Positions 1-14,100 of a stretch of DNA of 64,000 bases are shown in pieces; within the stretch, counting starts at the first letter, position 1, and each line of letters opens with the position of its first letter. The DNA is from Luzula sylvatica. Its lineage: Eukaryota; Streptophyta; Magnoliopsida; Poales; Juncaceae. The DNA is taken from contig OX326959.1 in NCBI GenBank assembly GCA_946800325.1, positions 51,466,784 through 51,530,783 of the forward strand, given 5' to 3'. Under the pieces are notes generated by a model. The model did no database searches and had not been told where the DNA came from. It was given only the letters and a program-made list of their open reading frames with translations. Made by a program: the position numbers and the translations under genes.

Positions 1-3000
1 AAGTGAAGTCTAACACCTTAAAAAAAGTGAATTGTTATTTTTTCTTCAAAATGTCTTAATTGAAGTGTAACACGAGCAAAATACTCAATTTTTATGTTCT
101 CTTGAAAATACTCCGTAATAGAAGACTAACATACACCAATTTCAATTTTTTAAAAAATTTGACGAAAATGCAAAAATTGAAGTCTAACCCCTTCAAAAAA
201 AAGTCAATTATCATATATTCGTAAAAATGTTAAAATTGAAGTGTAACAAGGATAAAATACTCCGTAATAGAAGACTAACACACACAAATTTCAAAATTTT
301 CAGAAACATTCTTGAAAATGCAAAAAGTGATGTCTAACACCTTGAAAAAATGTCAATTATCATATTTCCTTAAAAAATTTAGAATTGTTGTGTAACACGA
401 GCTAAATACTGAATTGTTTATGTTTTCGTGAAAATACTTCGTAATAGAAGACTAACACACATATAATTCAAAATTTTCAAAAAAATTCTTGAAAATGCCA
501 AAAGTGAAGTCTAACACCTTAAAAAAAATTGAAATATTATTTTTCTTCAAAATGTCTTAATTGAAGTATAACACGAGCAAAATACTCAATTTTTATGTTG
601 TCTTGAAAATACTCCGAAATAGAAGACTAACACACACCAATTTCAATTTTTTCGAAAATTTCTTGAAAATGCAAAAATTGAAGTCTAACACATTAAAAAA
701 AGGTCAATTATCTTATTTTCTTAAAAATGTTAAAATTGAAGTATAACACGGATAAAATACTCAATTTTTATGTTGTCTTGAAAATTCTCCGTAATTGAAG
801 ACTAACACACACAAATTTCAAAATTTCCAGAAAAATTCTTGAAAATGCAAAAAGTGAAGTCTGACACCTTCAAAAAAAGTCAATTATCATATTTTCTTAA
901 AAAAATTTGAATTGATGTGTAACACGAGCTAAATACTAATTTTCTTTATGAAATAATGAAAATACTCCGTAATAGAAGACTAACACACACAAATTTCAAA
1001 AAAATTAAAAACTTTCTAGAAAATGCCAAAAGTGAAGTCTTACACCTTAAAAAAAAAGTGAATTATTATTTTTTCTTCAAAATGTCTTAATTGAAGAGTT
1101 ACACGAGCAAAATACTCAATTTTTATGTTGTCTTGAAAATACTCCGTAATAGAAGACTTACACACACCAATTTCAATTTTTTAAAAAATTTGTTCAAAAT
1201 GCAAAAATTGAAGTCTAACACCTTCAAAAAAAGTCAATTATCATATTTTCGTAAAAATATTAAAATTGCAGTGTAACACGGATAAAATACTCAATTTTTA
1301 TGTTGTCTTGAAAATACTCCGTAATAGAAGACTAACACACACAAATTTCAAAATTTTCAGAAAAATTCTTGAAAATTCAAAAAGTGAAGTCTAACACCTT
1401 AAAAAAAAGTCAATGGTCATATTTTCTCAAAAAAATTTGAATTGTTGTGTACCAAAAGCTAAATAATCAATTTTTTATGTTTTTTGTGAAAATACTCCGT
1501 AATAGAAGACAAACACACACAATTTTCAAAAAATTCAAAACATTTCTTGAAAATGCCAAATGTGAAGTCTAACACCTTAAAAAAAAGTGGATTGTTAATT
1601 TTTCTTCAAAATGTCTTAATTGAAGTGTAACACGAGCAAAATACTCAATTTTTATGTTGCCTCGAAAATACCCCGTAATAGAAGACTAACACACACCAAT
1701 TTCAATTTTTTCGAAAATTTCTTGAAAATGCAAAAATTAAAGTCTAACACCTTAAAAAAAGGTTAATTATCTTATTTTCTTCAAAATGTTAAAATTGAAG
1801 TGTAACACAGATAAAATACTCAATTTTTATGTTGTCTTCAAAATACTCCGTAATTGAAGACTAACACACACAAATTTCAAAATTTTCAGAAAAATTCTTG
1901 AAAATGCAAAAAGTGAAGTCTGACACCTTCAAAAAAAGTCAATTATCATATTTTCTTAAAAAATTTTGAATTGCTGTGTAACACGAGCTAAATACTAAAT
2001 TTTTTATGAAATCGTGAAAATACTCCGTAATAGAAAACTAACACACACAAATTTAAAAAAAATTAAAAACTTTCTTGAAAATGCCAAAAGTGAAGTCTTA
2101 CACCTTAAAAAAAAGTGAATTATCATTTTTTCTTCAAAATGTCTTAATTGAAGAGTTACACGAGGAAAATACTCAATTTTTATGTTGTCTTGAAAATACT
2201 CCGTAATAGAAGACTTCCACACACCAATTTCAATATTTTCAGAAAAATTTTTGAAAATGCAAAAAGTGAAGTCTAACACCTTCAAAAAAAGTCAATTATC
2301 ATATTTTCTTAAAAAAATTTAGAATTGTAGGGTAACACGAGCTAAATACTCAATTGTTTATGATTTCGTGAAAATACTCCGTAATAGAAGACTAACACAC
2401 ACAAATTTCAAAAAATGTAAAAACCTTCTTGAAAATGCCAAAAGTGAAGCCTAACACCTTAAAAAAAATGAATTGTCATTTTTTTTCAAAATGTCTTAAT
2501 TGAAGTGTAACACGAGCAAAATACTCAATTTTTATGTTGTCTTGAAAATACTCCGTAATAGAAGACTAACGCACACTAATTTCAATTTTTTCGAAAATTT
2601 CTAGAAAATGCAAAAATTGAAGTCTCACACCTTAAAAAAAGGTCAATTATCTTATTTTCTTAAAAATGGTAAAATTGAAGTGTAACACGGATAAAATACT
2701 CAATTTTTATGTTGTCTTGAAAATACTCCGTAATTGAAGACTAACACACACAAATTTCAAAATTTTCAGAAAAATTCTTGAAAATGCAAAAAGTGAAGTC
2801 TAACACCTTCAAAAAAAGTCAATTATCATATTTTCTTAAAAAAATTAAAATTGTAGTGTAACACGAGCTAAATGCTCAATTGTTTATGTTTTCGTGAAAA
2901 TACTCCGTAATAGAAGACTAACACACATAAATTTCAAAAATTTCAAAAAATTTCTTGAAAATGCCAAAAGTGAAGTCTAACACCTTAAAAAAAGTGAAAT

Positions 3001-5880
3001 ATTATTTTTTCTTCAAAATGTCCTAATTGAAGTATAACACGAGCAAAATACTCAATTTTTATGTTGTCTTGAAAATACTCCGTAATAGAAGACTAACACA
3101 CACCAATTTCAATTTTTTTAAAAATTTGACGTAAATGCAAAAATTGAAGTCTAACCCCTTCAAAAAAAGTCAATTATCATATTTTCGTAAAAATGTTAAA
3201 ATTGATGTGTAACACGGATAAAATACTCAATTTTTATGTTGTCTTGAAAATACTCCGTAATAGAAGACTAACACACACAAATTTCTAAATTTTCAGAAAA
3301 ATTCTTGAAAATGCAAAAAGTGAAGTCTACCTTCAAAAAAAGTCAATTGTCATATTTTCATAAAAAAATTTGAATTGTTGTGTACCATAAGCCAAATACT
3401 CAATTTTTTTATGTTTTTTGTGAAAATACTCCGTAATAGAAGACAAACACACACAATTTTCAAAAAATTCAAAACATTTCTTTAAAATGCCAAAAGTGAA
3501 GTCTAACACCTTAAAAAAAGTGAATTGTTATTTTTTCTTCAAAATGTCTTAATTGAAGTGTAACACGAGCAAAATACTCAATTTTTATGTTCTCTTGAAA
3601 ATACTCCGTAATAGAAAACTAACACACACCAATTTCAATTTTTTAAAAAATTTGACGAAAATGCAAAAATTGAAGTCTAACCCCTTCAAAAAAAGTCAAT
3701 TATCATATATTCGTAAAAATGTTAAAATTGAAGTGTAACACGGATAAAATACTCCGTAATAGAAGACTAACACACACAAATTTCAAAATTTTCAGAAAAA
3801 TTCTTGAAAATGCAAAAAGTGAAGTCTAACACCTTGAAAAAATGTCAATTATCATATTTCCTTAAAAAATTTAGAATTGTTGTGTAACACGAGCTTAATA
3901 CTGAATTGTTTATGTTTTCGTGAAAATACTTCGTAATAGAAGACTAACACACATATATTTCAAAATTTTCAAAAACTTTCTTGAAAATGCCAAAAGTGAA
4001 GTCTAACACCTTAAAAAAAATTGAAATATTATTTTTCTTCAAAATGTCTTAATTGAAGTATAACACGAGCAAAATACTCAATTTTTATGTTGTCTTGAAA
4101 ATACTCCGTAATAGAAGACTAACACACACCAATTTCAATTTTTTCGAAAATTTCTTGAAAATGCAAAAATTGAAGTCTAACACATTAAAAAAAGGTCAAT
4201 TATCTTATTTTCTTAAAAATGTTAAAATTGAAGTGTAACACGGATAAAATACTCAATTTTTATGTTGTCTTGAAAATTCTCCGTAATTGAAGACTAACAC
4301 ATACAAATTTCAAAATTTCCAGAAAAATTCTTGAAAATGCAAAAAGTGAAGTCTGACACCTTCAAAAAAAGTCAATTATCATATTTTCTTAAAAAAATTT
4401 GAATTGATGTGTAACACGAGCTAAATACTAATTTTTTTATGAAATCGTGAAAATACTCCGTAATAGAAGACTAACACACACAAATTTCAAAAAAATTAAA
4501 AACTTTCTAGAAAATGCCAAAAGTGAAGTCTTACACCTTAAAAAAAAGTGAATTATTATGTTTTCTTCAAAATGTCTTAATTGAAGAGTTACACGAGCAA
4601 AATACTCAATTTTTATGTTGTCTTGAAAATACTCCGTAATAGAAGACTTACACACACCAATTTCAATTTTTTTAAAAATTTGTTGAAAATGCAAAAATTG
4701 AAGTCTAACACCATCAAAAAAAGTCAATTATCATATTTTCGTAAAAATGTTAAAATTGCAGTGTAACACGGATAAAATACTCAATTTTTATGTTGTCTTG
4801 AAAATACACCGTAATAGAAGACTAACACACACAAATTTCAAAATTTTCTGAAAAATTCTTGAAAATGCAAAAAGTGAAGTCTAACACCTTAAAAAAAAGT
4901 CAATGGTCATATTTTCGTAAACAAATTTGAATTGTTGTGTACCACAAGCTAAATACTCAATTTTTTATGTTTTTTGTGAAAATACTCCGTAATAGAAGAC
5001 AAACACACACAATTTTCAAAAAATTCAAAACATTTCTTGAAAATGCCAAATGTGAAGTCTAACACCTTAAAAAAAAGTGGATTGTTATTTTTTCTTCAAA
5101 ATGTCTTTATTGAAGTGTAACACGAGCAAAATACTCAATTTTTGTGTTGCCTCGAAAATACCCCGTAATAGAAGACTAACACACACCAATTTCAATTTTT
5201 TCGAAAATTTCTTGAAAATGCAAAAATTAAAGTCTAACACCTTAAAAAAAGGTCAATTATCTTATTTTCTTCAAAATGTTAAAATTGAAGTGTAACACAG
5301 ATAAAATACTCAATTTTTATGTTGTCTTCAAAATACTCCGTAATTGAAGACTAACACACACAAATTTCAAAATTTTCAGAAAAATTCTTGAAAATGCAAA
5401 AAGTGAAGTCTGACACCTTCAAAAAAAGTCAATTATCATATTTTCTTAAAAAATTTTCAATTGCTGTGTTACACGAGCTAAATACTAAATTTTTTATGAA
5501 ATCGTGAAAATACTCCGTAATAGAAAACTAACACACACAAATTTAAAAAAAATTAAAAACTTTCTTGAAAATGCCAAAAGTGAAGTCTTACACCTTAAAA
5601 AAAAGTGAATTATCATTTTTTCTTCAAAATGTCTTAATTGAACAGTTACACGAGCAAAATACTCAATTTTTATGTTGTCTTGAAAATACTCCGTAATAGA
5701 AGACTTACACACACCAATTTCAAAATTTTCAGAAAAATTTTTGAAAATGCAAAAAGTGAAGTCTAACACCTTCAAAAAAAGTCAATTATCATATTTTCTT
5801 AAAAAAATTTAGAATTGTAGTGTAACACGAGCCAAATACTCAATTGTTTATGATTTCGTGAAAATACTCCGTAATAGAAG
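1..5880. repeat. Higher-order duplication in satellite (offset ~3,490 bp)
   Basis: Bases 1 to about 2,390 recur at about 3,493-5,880 with near identity and the same private variants. For example, the frame at 561-746 is matched residue for residue at 4053-4238, and the pattern at 2004-2285 recurs at 5494-5775. The offset corresponds to about 20 monomers. This shows that blocks of many monomers were copied together, as in higher-order repeats. Confidence 0.85.
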
Positions 5881-8800
5881 ACTAACACACACAAATTTCA
5901 AAAAAATTAAAAACTTTCTAGAAAATGCCAAAAGTGAAGTCTTACACCTTAAAAAAAAGTGAATTATTATTTTTTCTTCAAAATGTCTTAATTGAAGAGT
6001 TACACGAGCAAAATATTCAATTTTTGTGTTGTCTTGAAAATACTCCGTAATAGAAGACTTACACACACCAATTTCAATTTTTTAAAAAATTTGTTGAAAA
6101 TGCAAAAATTGAAGTCTAACACCTTCAAAAAAAGTCAATTATCATATTTTCGTAAAAATGTTAAAATTGCAGTGTAACACGGATCAAATACTCAATTTTT
6201 ATGTTGTCTTGAAAATACTCCGTAATAGAAGACTAACACACACAAATTTCAAAATTTTCAGAAAAATTCTTGAAAATGCAAAAAGTGAAGTCTCACACCT
6301 TAAAAAAAAGTCAATGGTCATATTTTCGTAAACAAATTTGAATTGTTGTGTACCACAAGCTAAATACTCAATTTTTTATGTTTTTTGTGAAAATACTCCG
6401 TAATAGAAGACAAACACACACAATTTTCAAAAAATTCAAAACATTTCTTGAAAATGCCTAATGTGAAGTCTAACACCTTAAAAAAAAGTGGATTGTTATT
6501 TTTTCTTCAAAATGTCTTTATTGAAGTGTAACACGAGCAAAATTCTCAATTTTTATGTTGCCTCGAAAATACTCCGTAATAGAAGACTAACACACACCAA
6601 TTTCAATTTTTTCGAAAATTTCTTGAAAATGCAAAAATTGAAGTCTAACACCTTAAAAAAAGGTCAATTATCTTATTTTCTTCAAAATGTTAAAATTGAA
6701 GTGTAACACAGATAAAATACTCAATTTTTATGTTGTCTTCAAAATACTCCGTAATTGAAGACTAACACACACAAATTTCAAAATTTTCAGAAAAATTCTT
6801 GACAATGCAAAAAGTGAAGTCTGAAACCTTCAAAAAAAGTCAATTATCATATTTTCTTAAAAAATTTTGAATTGCTATGTAACACGAGCTAAATACTAAT
6901 TTTTTTATGAAATCGTGAAAATACTCCGTAATAGAAAACTAACACACACAAATTTCAAAAAAATTAAAAACTTTCTTGAAAATGCCAAAAGTGAAGTCTT
7001 ACACCTTAAAAAAAGTGAATTATTATTTTTTCTTCAAAATGTCTTAATTGAACAGTTACACGAGCAAAATACTCAATTTTTATGTTGTCTTGAAAATACT
7101 CCGTAATAGAAGACTAACACACACCAATTTCAATTTTTTAAAAAATTTGTCGAAAATGCAAAAATTGAAGTCTAACACCTTAAAAAAATGTCAAATATCT
7201 TATTTTTTTTAAAATGTTAAAATTGAAGTGTATCACGGATGAAATACTCAATTTTTATGTTGTCTTGAAAATACTCCGTAATAGAAGACTAAGACACACA
7301 AATTTCAAAATTTTCAGAAAAATTCTTGAAAATGCAAAAAGTGAAGTCTAACACCTTCAAAAAAAGTCAATTATCATATTTTCTTAATAAATTTAGAATT
7401 GTAGTGTAACACGAGCTAAATACTCAATTGTTTATGTTTTGGTGAAAATACTCCGTAATAGAAGACTAACACACACAAATTTCAAAAATTTCAGAAAAAT
7501 TCTTGAAAATGCAAAAAGTGTAGTCTAACACCTTCAAAAAAAGTAAATTATCATATTTTCTTAAAAAAATTTGAATTGTTGTGTAACACGAGCTAAATAC
7601 TCAATTTTTTATATTTTCGTGAAAATACTCCGTAATAGAAGATTAACACACACAAATTTCAAAAAATTTGAAAACCTTCTTGAAAATGCCAAAAGTGAAG
7701 TCTAACACCTTAAAAAAAAGTGAATTATTATTTTTTCTTCAAAATGTCTTAATTGATGTGTAACACGAGCAAAATACTCAATTTTTATGTTGTCTTGAAA
7801 ATACTCCGTAATAGAAAACTAACACACACCAAACACAATTTTTTAAAAAATTTGTCGAAAATGCAAAAATTGAAGTCTAACACCTTAAAAAAAGGTCAAA
7901 TATCTTATTTTTTTAAAAATGTTAAAATTGAAGTGTATCACGGATGAAATACTCAATTTTTATGTTGTCTTGAAAATACTCCGTAATTGAAGACTAACAC
8001 GCACAAATTTCAAAATTTTCCGAAAAATTCTTGAAAATGCAAAATGTGAAGTCTAACACCTTCAAAAAAAGTCAATTATCATATTTTCTTAAAATATTTT
8101 GAATTGTTGTGTAACACGAGCTAAATACTAAATTTTATATGTTTTCATGAAAATACTCCGTAATAGAAGACTAACACACACAAATTTAAAAAAAATTAAA
8201 AACTTTCTTGAAAATGACAAAAGTAAAGTCTAACACCTTAAAAAAAAGTGAATTATTATTTTTTCTTCAAAATGTCTTAATTCAAGTGTAACACAAGCAA
8301 AATACTCAATTTTTATGTTGTCTTGAAAATACTCCGTAATAGAAGACTTGCACACACCAATTTCAATTTTTTAAAAAATTTATTGAAAATCCAAATATTG
8401 AAGTCTAACACCTTAAAAAAGAGTCAATTATCATATTTTCGTAAAAATGTTAAAATTGCAGTGTAACACGGATAAAATACTCAATTTTTATGTTGTCTTG
8501 AAAATACTCCGTAATAGAAGACTAAGACACACAAATTTCAAAATTTTCAGAAAAATTCTTGAAAATGCAAAAAGTGAAGTTAACACCTTCAAAAAAAGTT
8601 AATTATCATATTTTCTTAAAAAATTTAGAATTGTAGTGTAACACGAGCTTAATACTCAATTGTTTATGTTTTCGTGAAAATACTCCGTAATAGAATACTA
8701 ACACACACAAATTTCAAAAATTTCAGAAAAATTCTTGAAAATGCAAAAAGTGAAGTCTCACACCTTCAAAAAAAGTCAATTATCATATTTTCTTAAAAAA

Positions 8801-10760
8801 TTTTGAATTGTTGTGTAACACGAGCTAAATACTCAATTTTTTATGTTTTCGTGAAAATACTCCGTAATAGAAGACTAACACACACAAATTTCAAAAAAAT
8901 TAAAAACTTTCTAGAAAATGCCAAAAGTGAAGTCTTACACCTTAAAAAAAAGTGAATTATTATTTTTTCTTCAAAATGTCTTAATTGAAGAGTTACACGA
9001 GCAAAATATTCAATTTTTGTGTTGTCTTGAAAATACTCTGTAATAGAAGACTTACACACACCAATTTCAATTTTTTAAAAAATTTGTTGAAAATGCAAAA
9101 ATTGAAGTCTAACACCTTCAAAAAAAGTCAATTATCATATTTTCGTAAAAATTTTAAAATTGCAGTGTAACACGGATAAAATACTCAATTTTTATGTTGT
9201 CTTGAAAATACTCCGTAATAGAAGACTACCAGACACAAATTTCAATATTTTCAGAAAAATTCTTGAAAATGCAAAAAGTGAAGTCTAACACCTTAAAAAA
9301 AAGTCAATGGTCATATTTTCTTAAAAAAATTTGAATTGTTGTGTACCACAAGCTATTTTTTATTTTTTTGTGAAAATACTCCGTAATAGAAGACAAACAC
9401 ACACAATTTTCAAAAAATTCAAAACATTTCTTGAAAATGCCAAATGTGAAGTCTAACACCTTAAAAAATAGTGGATTGTTATTTTTTCTTCAAAATGTCT
9501 TAATTGAAGTGTAACACGAGCAAAATACTCAATTTTTATGTTGCCTCGAAAATACTCCGTAATAGAAGACTAACACACACCAATTTCAATTTTTTCGAAA
9601 ATTTCTTGAAAATGCAAAAATTGAAGTCTAACACCTTAAAAAAAGGTCAATTATCTTATTTTCTTAAAAATGTTAAAATTGAAGTGTAACACAGATAAAA
9701 TACTCAATTTTTATGTTGTCTTCAAAATACTCCGTAATTGAAGACTAACACACACAAATTTCAAAATTTTCAGAAAAATTCTTGAAAATGCAAAAAGTGA
9801 AGTCTGACACCTTCAAAAAAAGTCAATTATCATATTTTCTTAAAGAATTTTGAATTGCTGTGTAACACGAGCTAAATACTAAATTTTTTATGAAATCGTG
9901 AAAATACTCCGTAATAGAAAACTAACACACACAAATTTCAAAAAAATTAAAAACTTTCTTGAAAATGCCAAAAGTGAAGTCTTACACCTTAAAAAAAAGT
10001 GAATTATTATTTTTTCTTCAAAATGTCTTAATTGAACAGTTACACGAGCAAAATACTCAATTTTTATGTTGTCTTGAAAATACTCCGTAATAGAAGACTA
10101 ACACACACCAATTTCAATTTTTTAAAAAATTTGTCGAAAATGCAAAAATTGAAGTCTAACACCTTAAAAAAAGGTCAAATATCTTATTTTTTTAAAAATG
10201 TTAAAATTGAAGTGTATCACGGATGAAATACTCAATTTTTATGTTGTCTTGAAAATACTCCGTAATAGAAGACTAAGACACACAAATTTCAAAATTTTCA
10301 GAAAAATTCTTGAAAATGCAAAAAGTGAAGTCTAACACCTTCAAAAAAAGTCAATTATCATATTTTCTTAAAAAATTTAGAATTGTAGTGTAACACGAGC
10401 TAAATACTCAATTGTTTATGTTTTCGTGAAAATACTCCGTAATAGAAGACTAACACACACAAATTTCAAAAATTTATGAAAAATTCTTGAAAATGCAAAA
10501 AGTGTAGTCTAACACCTTCAAAAAAAGTCAATTATCATATTTTCTTAAAAAATTTTGAATTGTTGTGTAACACGAGCTAAATACTCAATTTTTTATGTTT
10601 TCGTGAAAATACTCCGTAATAGAAGATTAACACACACAAATTTCAAAAAATTTGAAAACCTTCTTGAAAATGCCAAAAGTGAAGTCTAACACCTTAAAAA
10701 AAGTGAATTATTATTTTTTCTTCAAAATGTCTTAATTGAAGTGTAACACGAGCAAAATAC
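4437..10760. repeat. Further nested satellite block duplications
   Basis: Two more block copies overlap the first. About 4,437-5,490 matches 5,848-6,900 (offset about 1,411 bp, eight monomers). About 5,848-7,780 matches 8,841-10,760 (offset about 2,990 bp, seventeen monomers), including shared oddities such as the lysine-rich antisense frame at 5848-6066 and 8841-9059. The second pair differs by a roughly 10-bp deletion near 9,355. The overlapping offsets mean that the array grew by repeated unequal exchange of different block sizes. Confidence 0.75.
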
Positions 10761-11199
10761 TCAATTTTTATGTTGTCTTGAAAACACTCCGTAATAGAAA
10801 ACTAACACACACCAAATACAATTTTTTAATAAATTTGTTGAAAATGCAAAAATTGAAGTCTAACACCTACAAAAAAAGTCAATTATCATATTTTCGTAAA
10901 AATATTAAAATTGTTGTGTAACACGGATGAAATACTCAATTTTCATGTTGTCTTAAAAATACTCCGTAATAGAAGACTAACACACACAAATTTCGAAATT
11001 TTCAGAAAAAATGCTTGAAAATGCAAAAAGTGAAGTCAAAACCTTCAAAAAAAGTCAATTGTGATATTTTCTAAAAACAATTTGAATTGTCGTGTAACAC
11101 GAGCTAAATACTCAATTGTTTATGTTTTCGTGAAAATACTCCGTAATAGAAGACTAACACGACCAAATTTCAAAAAAATCAAAAAAATTCTTGAAAATT

Positions 11200-14100
11200 C
11201 CAAAAGTGAAGTCTAACACCTTAAAAAAAGTGAATTATTATTTTTTCTTCAAAATTTCTTAATTGAAGTGTAACACAAGCAAAATACTCAATTTTTATGT
11301 TGTCTTGAAAATACTCCGTAATAGAAGACTAAGACACACAAATTTCAAAATTTTCAGAAAAATTCTTGAAAATGCAGAAAGTGAAGTCTAACACCTTCAA
11401 AAAAAGTCAATTATCATGTTTTCTTAAAAAAATTAGAATTGTTGTGTAACACGAGCTAAGTACTCAATTGTTTATGTTTTCGTGACAATACTCCGTAATA
11501 GAAGACTAACACACACAAATTTAAAAAATTTCAAAAAATTTGTTCAGAATGCAAAAAGTGAAGTCTAACACCTAAAAAAAAGTGAATTATTATTTTTTCT
11601 TCAAAATATCTTAATTGAAGTGTAACACAAGCAAAATACTCAATTTTTATATTATCTTGAAAATACTCCGTAATAGAAGACTAATTCACACCAATTTCAA
11701 TTTTTTCAAAAATTTCATGAAAATGAACTCTAACACCTTCAAAAAAAGTCAATTATCATAGTTTCTTAAAAATGTTAAAATAGAAGTGTAACACGAATAA
11801 AATACTCAATTTTTATGTTTTCATGAAAATACTCCGTAATAGAAGACTAACACACACAAAATTCTAATTTTTCTTATTTTTTTTTTAAATTGCAAAAAGT
11901 TAAGTCTAACACCTTAAAAAATAGTCAATTATCATATTTTCTTAAAAATTGTAGAACTGAAGTGTAACATGAGCAAAATACTCAATTTTTATGTTTTTCT
12001 GAAAATACTCTGTAATAGAAGACTAACACACACAAATTTTAAAATTTTAAAAAAAATTCTTGAAAATGCAAAAAGTTGAGTCTAACACCTTATAAAAAAC
12101 TCAATTATTATATTTTCTTCAAAATGTATTAATTGGAGTGTAACACGAGCAAAATACTCAATTTTTATGTTGTCTTGAAAATGCTCCGTAATAGAAGACT
12201 AACACACACCAATTTTCATTTTTTAGAAAATTTCTCAAATATGAAAAAATTGAAGTCTAACACCTTCAACAAAAATCGAAATATTTTCTTAGAAATGTTA
12301 AAATTAAAGTGTGACGTGATCAACATATTTACTGAGTTTTTATGTTTTTTTTTAAGTACTCCATAGAAGACTAACATACAGAAATTTCATTTTTTTCAAA
12401 AAAAATCTTGAAATTGGAAAAAGTGAAGTCTGAACACCTTCAAAAAAAGTCAATTATCATATTTTCTTAAAAAATTTAGAATTGTTGTGTAACACGAGCT
12501 AAATAATCAATTGTTTATGTTTTCGTGAAAATACTCCGTAATAGAAGACTAACACACACAAATTTTAAAAATTTCAAAAAATTTCTTGAAAATGCAAAAA
12601 GTGAAGTCTAAAACCTTAAAAAAAGTAAATTATTATTTTTTCTTCAAAATGTCTTAATGGAAGTCTAACACGAGCAAAATACTCAATTTTTATGTTTTCT
12701 TGAAAATACTCCGTAATAGAAGACTAACACACACCAAATTCAATTTTTTCAAAAATTTCTTGAAAATGCAAAAAATGAAGTCTAACACCTTCAAAAAAAG
12801 TCAATTATCATAGTTTCTTAAAAATGTTAAAATTGAACTGTAACACGAATAAAATACTCAATTTTTATGTTTTCATGAAAATACTTTGTAATAGAAGACT
12901 AACACACACAAAATTCTAATGTATCTAAAAAAAAAATTAATTGCAAAAAGTGAAGTCTAACACCTTAAAAAAAAGTCAATTATCAAATTTTCATAAAAAT
13001 GTTAGAACTGAAGTGTAACACGAGCAAAATACGCAATTTTTATGTTTTTTCTGAAAATACTCTATAATAGAAGACTAACACACACAAATTTTAAAATTTT
13101 AAAAACATTTCTTCAAAATGCAAAAAGTGGAGTCTAAAATCCTATAAAAAACTCAATTATTACATTTTCTTCAAAATGTATTCATTGAAGTGTAACACGA
13201 GAAAAATACTCAATTTTTATGTTGTCTTGAGAATACTCCGTAATAGAAAACTAACACACACCAATTTACATTTTTTAGCAAATTTCTTAAATATGAAAAA
13301 ATTGAAATATTTTCTTAGAAATGTTAAAATTTAAAGTGTGACAAGATCAACATATTTACTGAGTTTTTATGTTTTTTTTTAATTCTCCGTAGAAGACTAA
13401 CACATAGAAATTTCATATTTTTCAATAAAATTCTTGAAAATACAAAAAGTGGAATCTTAACACTTTCAACCAAACTCAATTATCATATTTTCTTCAAAAT
13501 GTCGAAATTGAAGCGCAACACAAGCAATGTACTCAATTTTTATGTTTTCTTGAAAATAATCCGTAATAGAAGACTAACACGCACCAATTTCAATTTTTTC
13601 AAAAAATGTCTTGAAAATACAAATAGTGAAGTCTAACACCTATAACAAAAGTCAATTATCATATTTTCTAAGAAATATTAAATGAAAGTGTAACACGATA
13701 AACATACTCAATTTTTATGTTGTCTAGAAAATACTCCGTAATAGAAGACTAACACACACAAATATCAAAATTTTCATAAATATTCGTCAAAATGGAAAAA
13801 GTGAAGTCCAACACCTTCAAAAAAAGTCAATTATCATATTTTCTTCAAAATGTTAAAATAGAAGTGTAACACGAATAAAATACTCAATTTTTATGTTTTC
13901 ATGAAAATACTCCGTAATAGAAGACTAACACACACAAAATTCTAATTTTTCTTATTTTTTTTTTAAATTGCAAAAAGTTAAGTCTAACACCTTAAAAAAT
14001 AGTCAATTATCGTATTTTCTCAAAAATTGTAGAACTGAAGTGTAACATGAGGAAAATACTCAATTTTTATGTTTTTCTGAAAATACTCTGTAATAGAAGA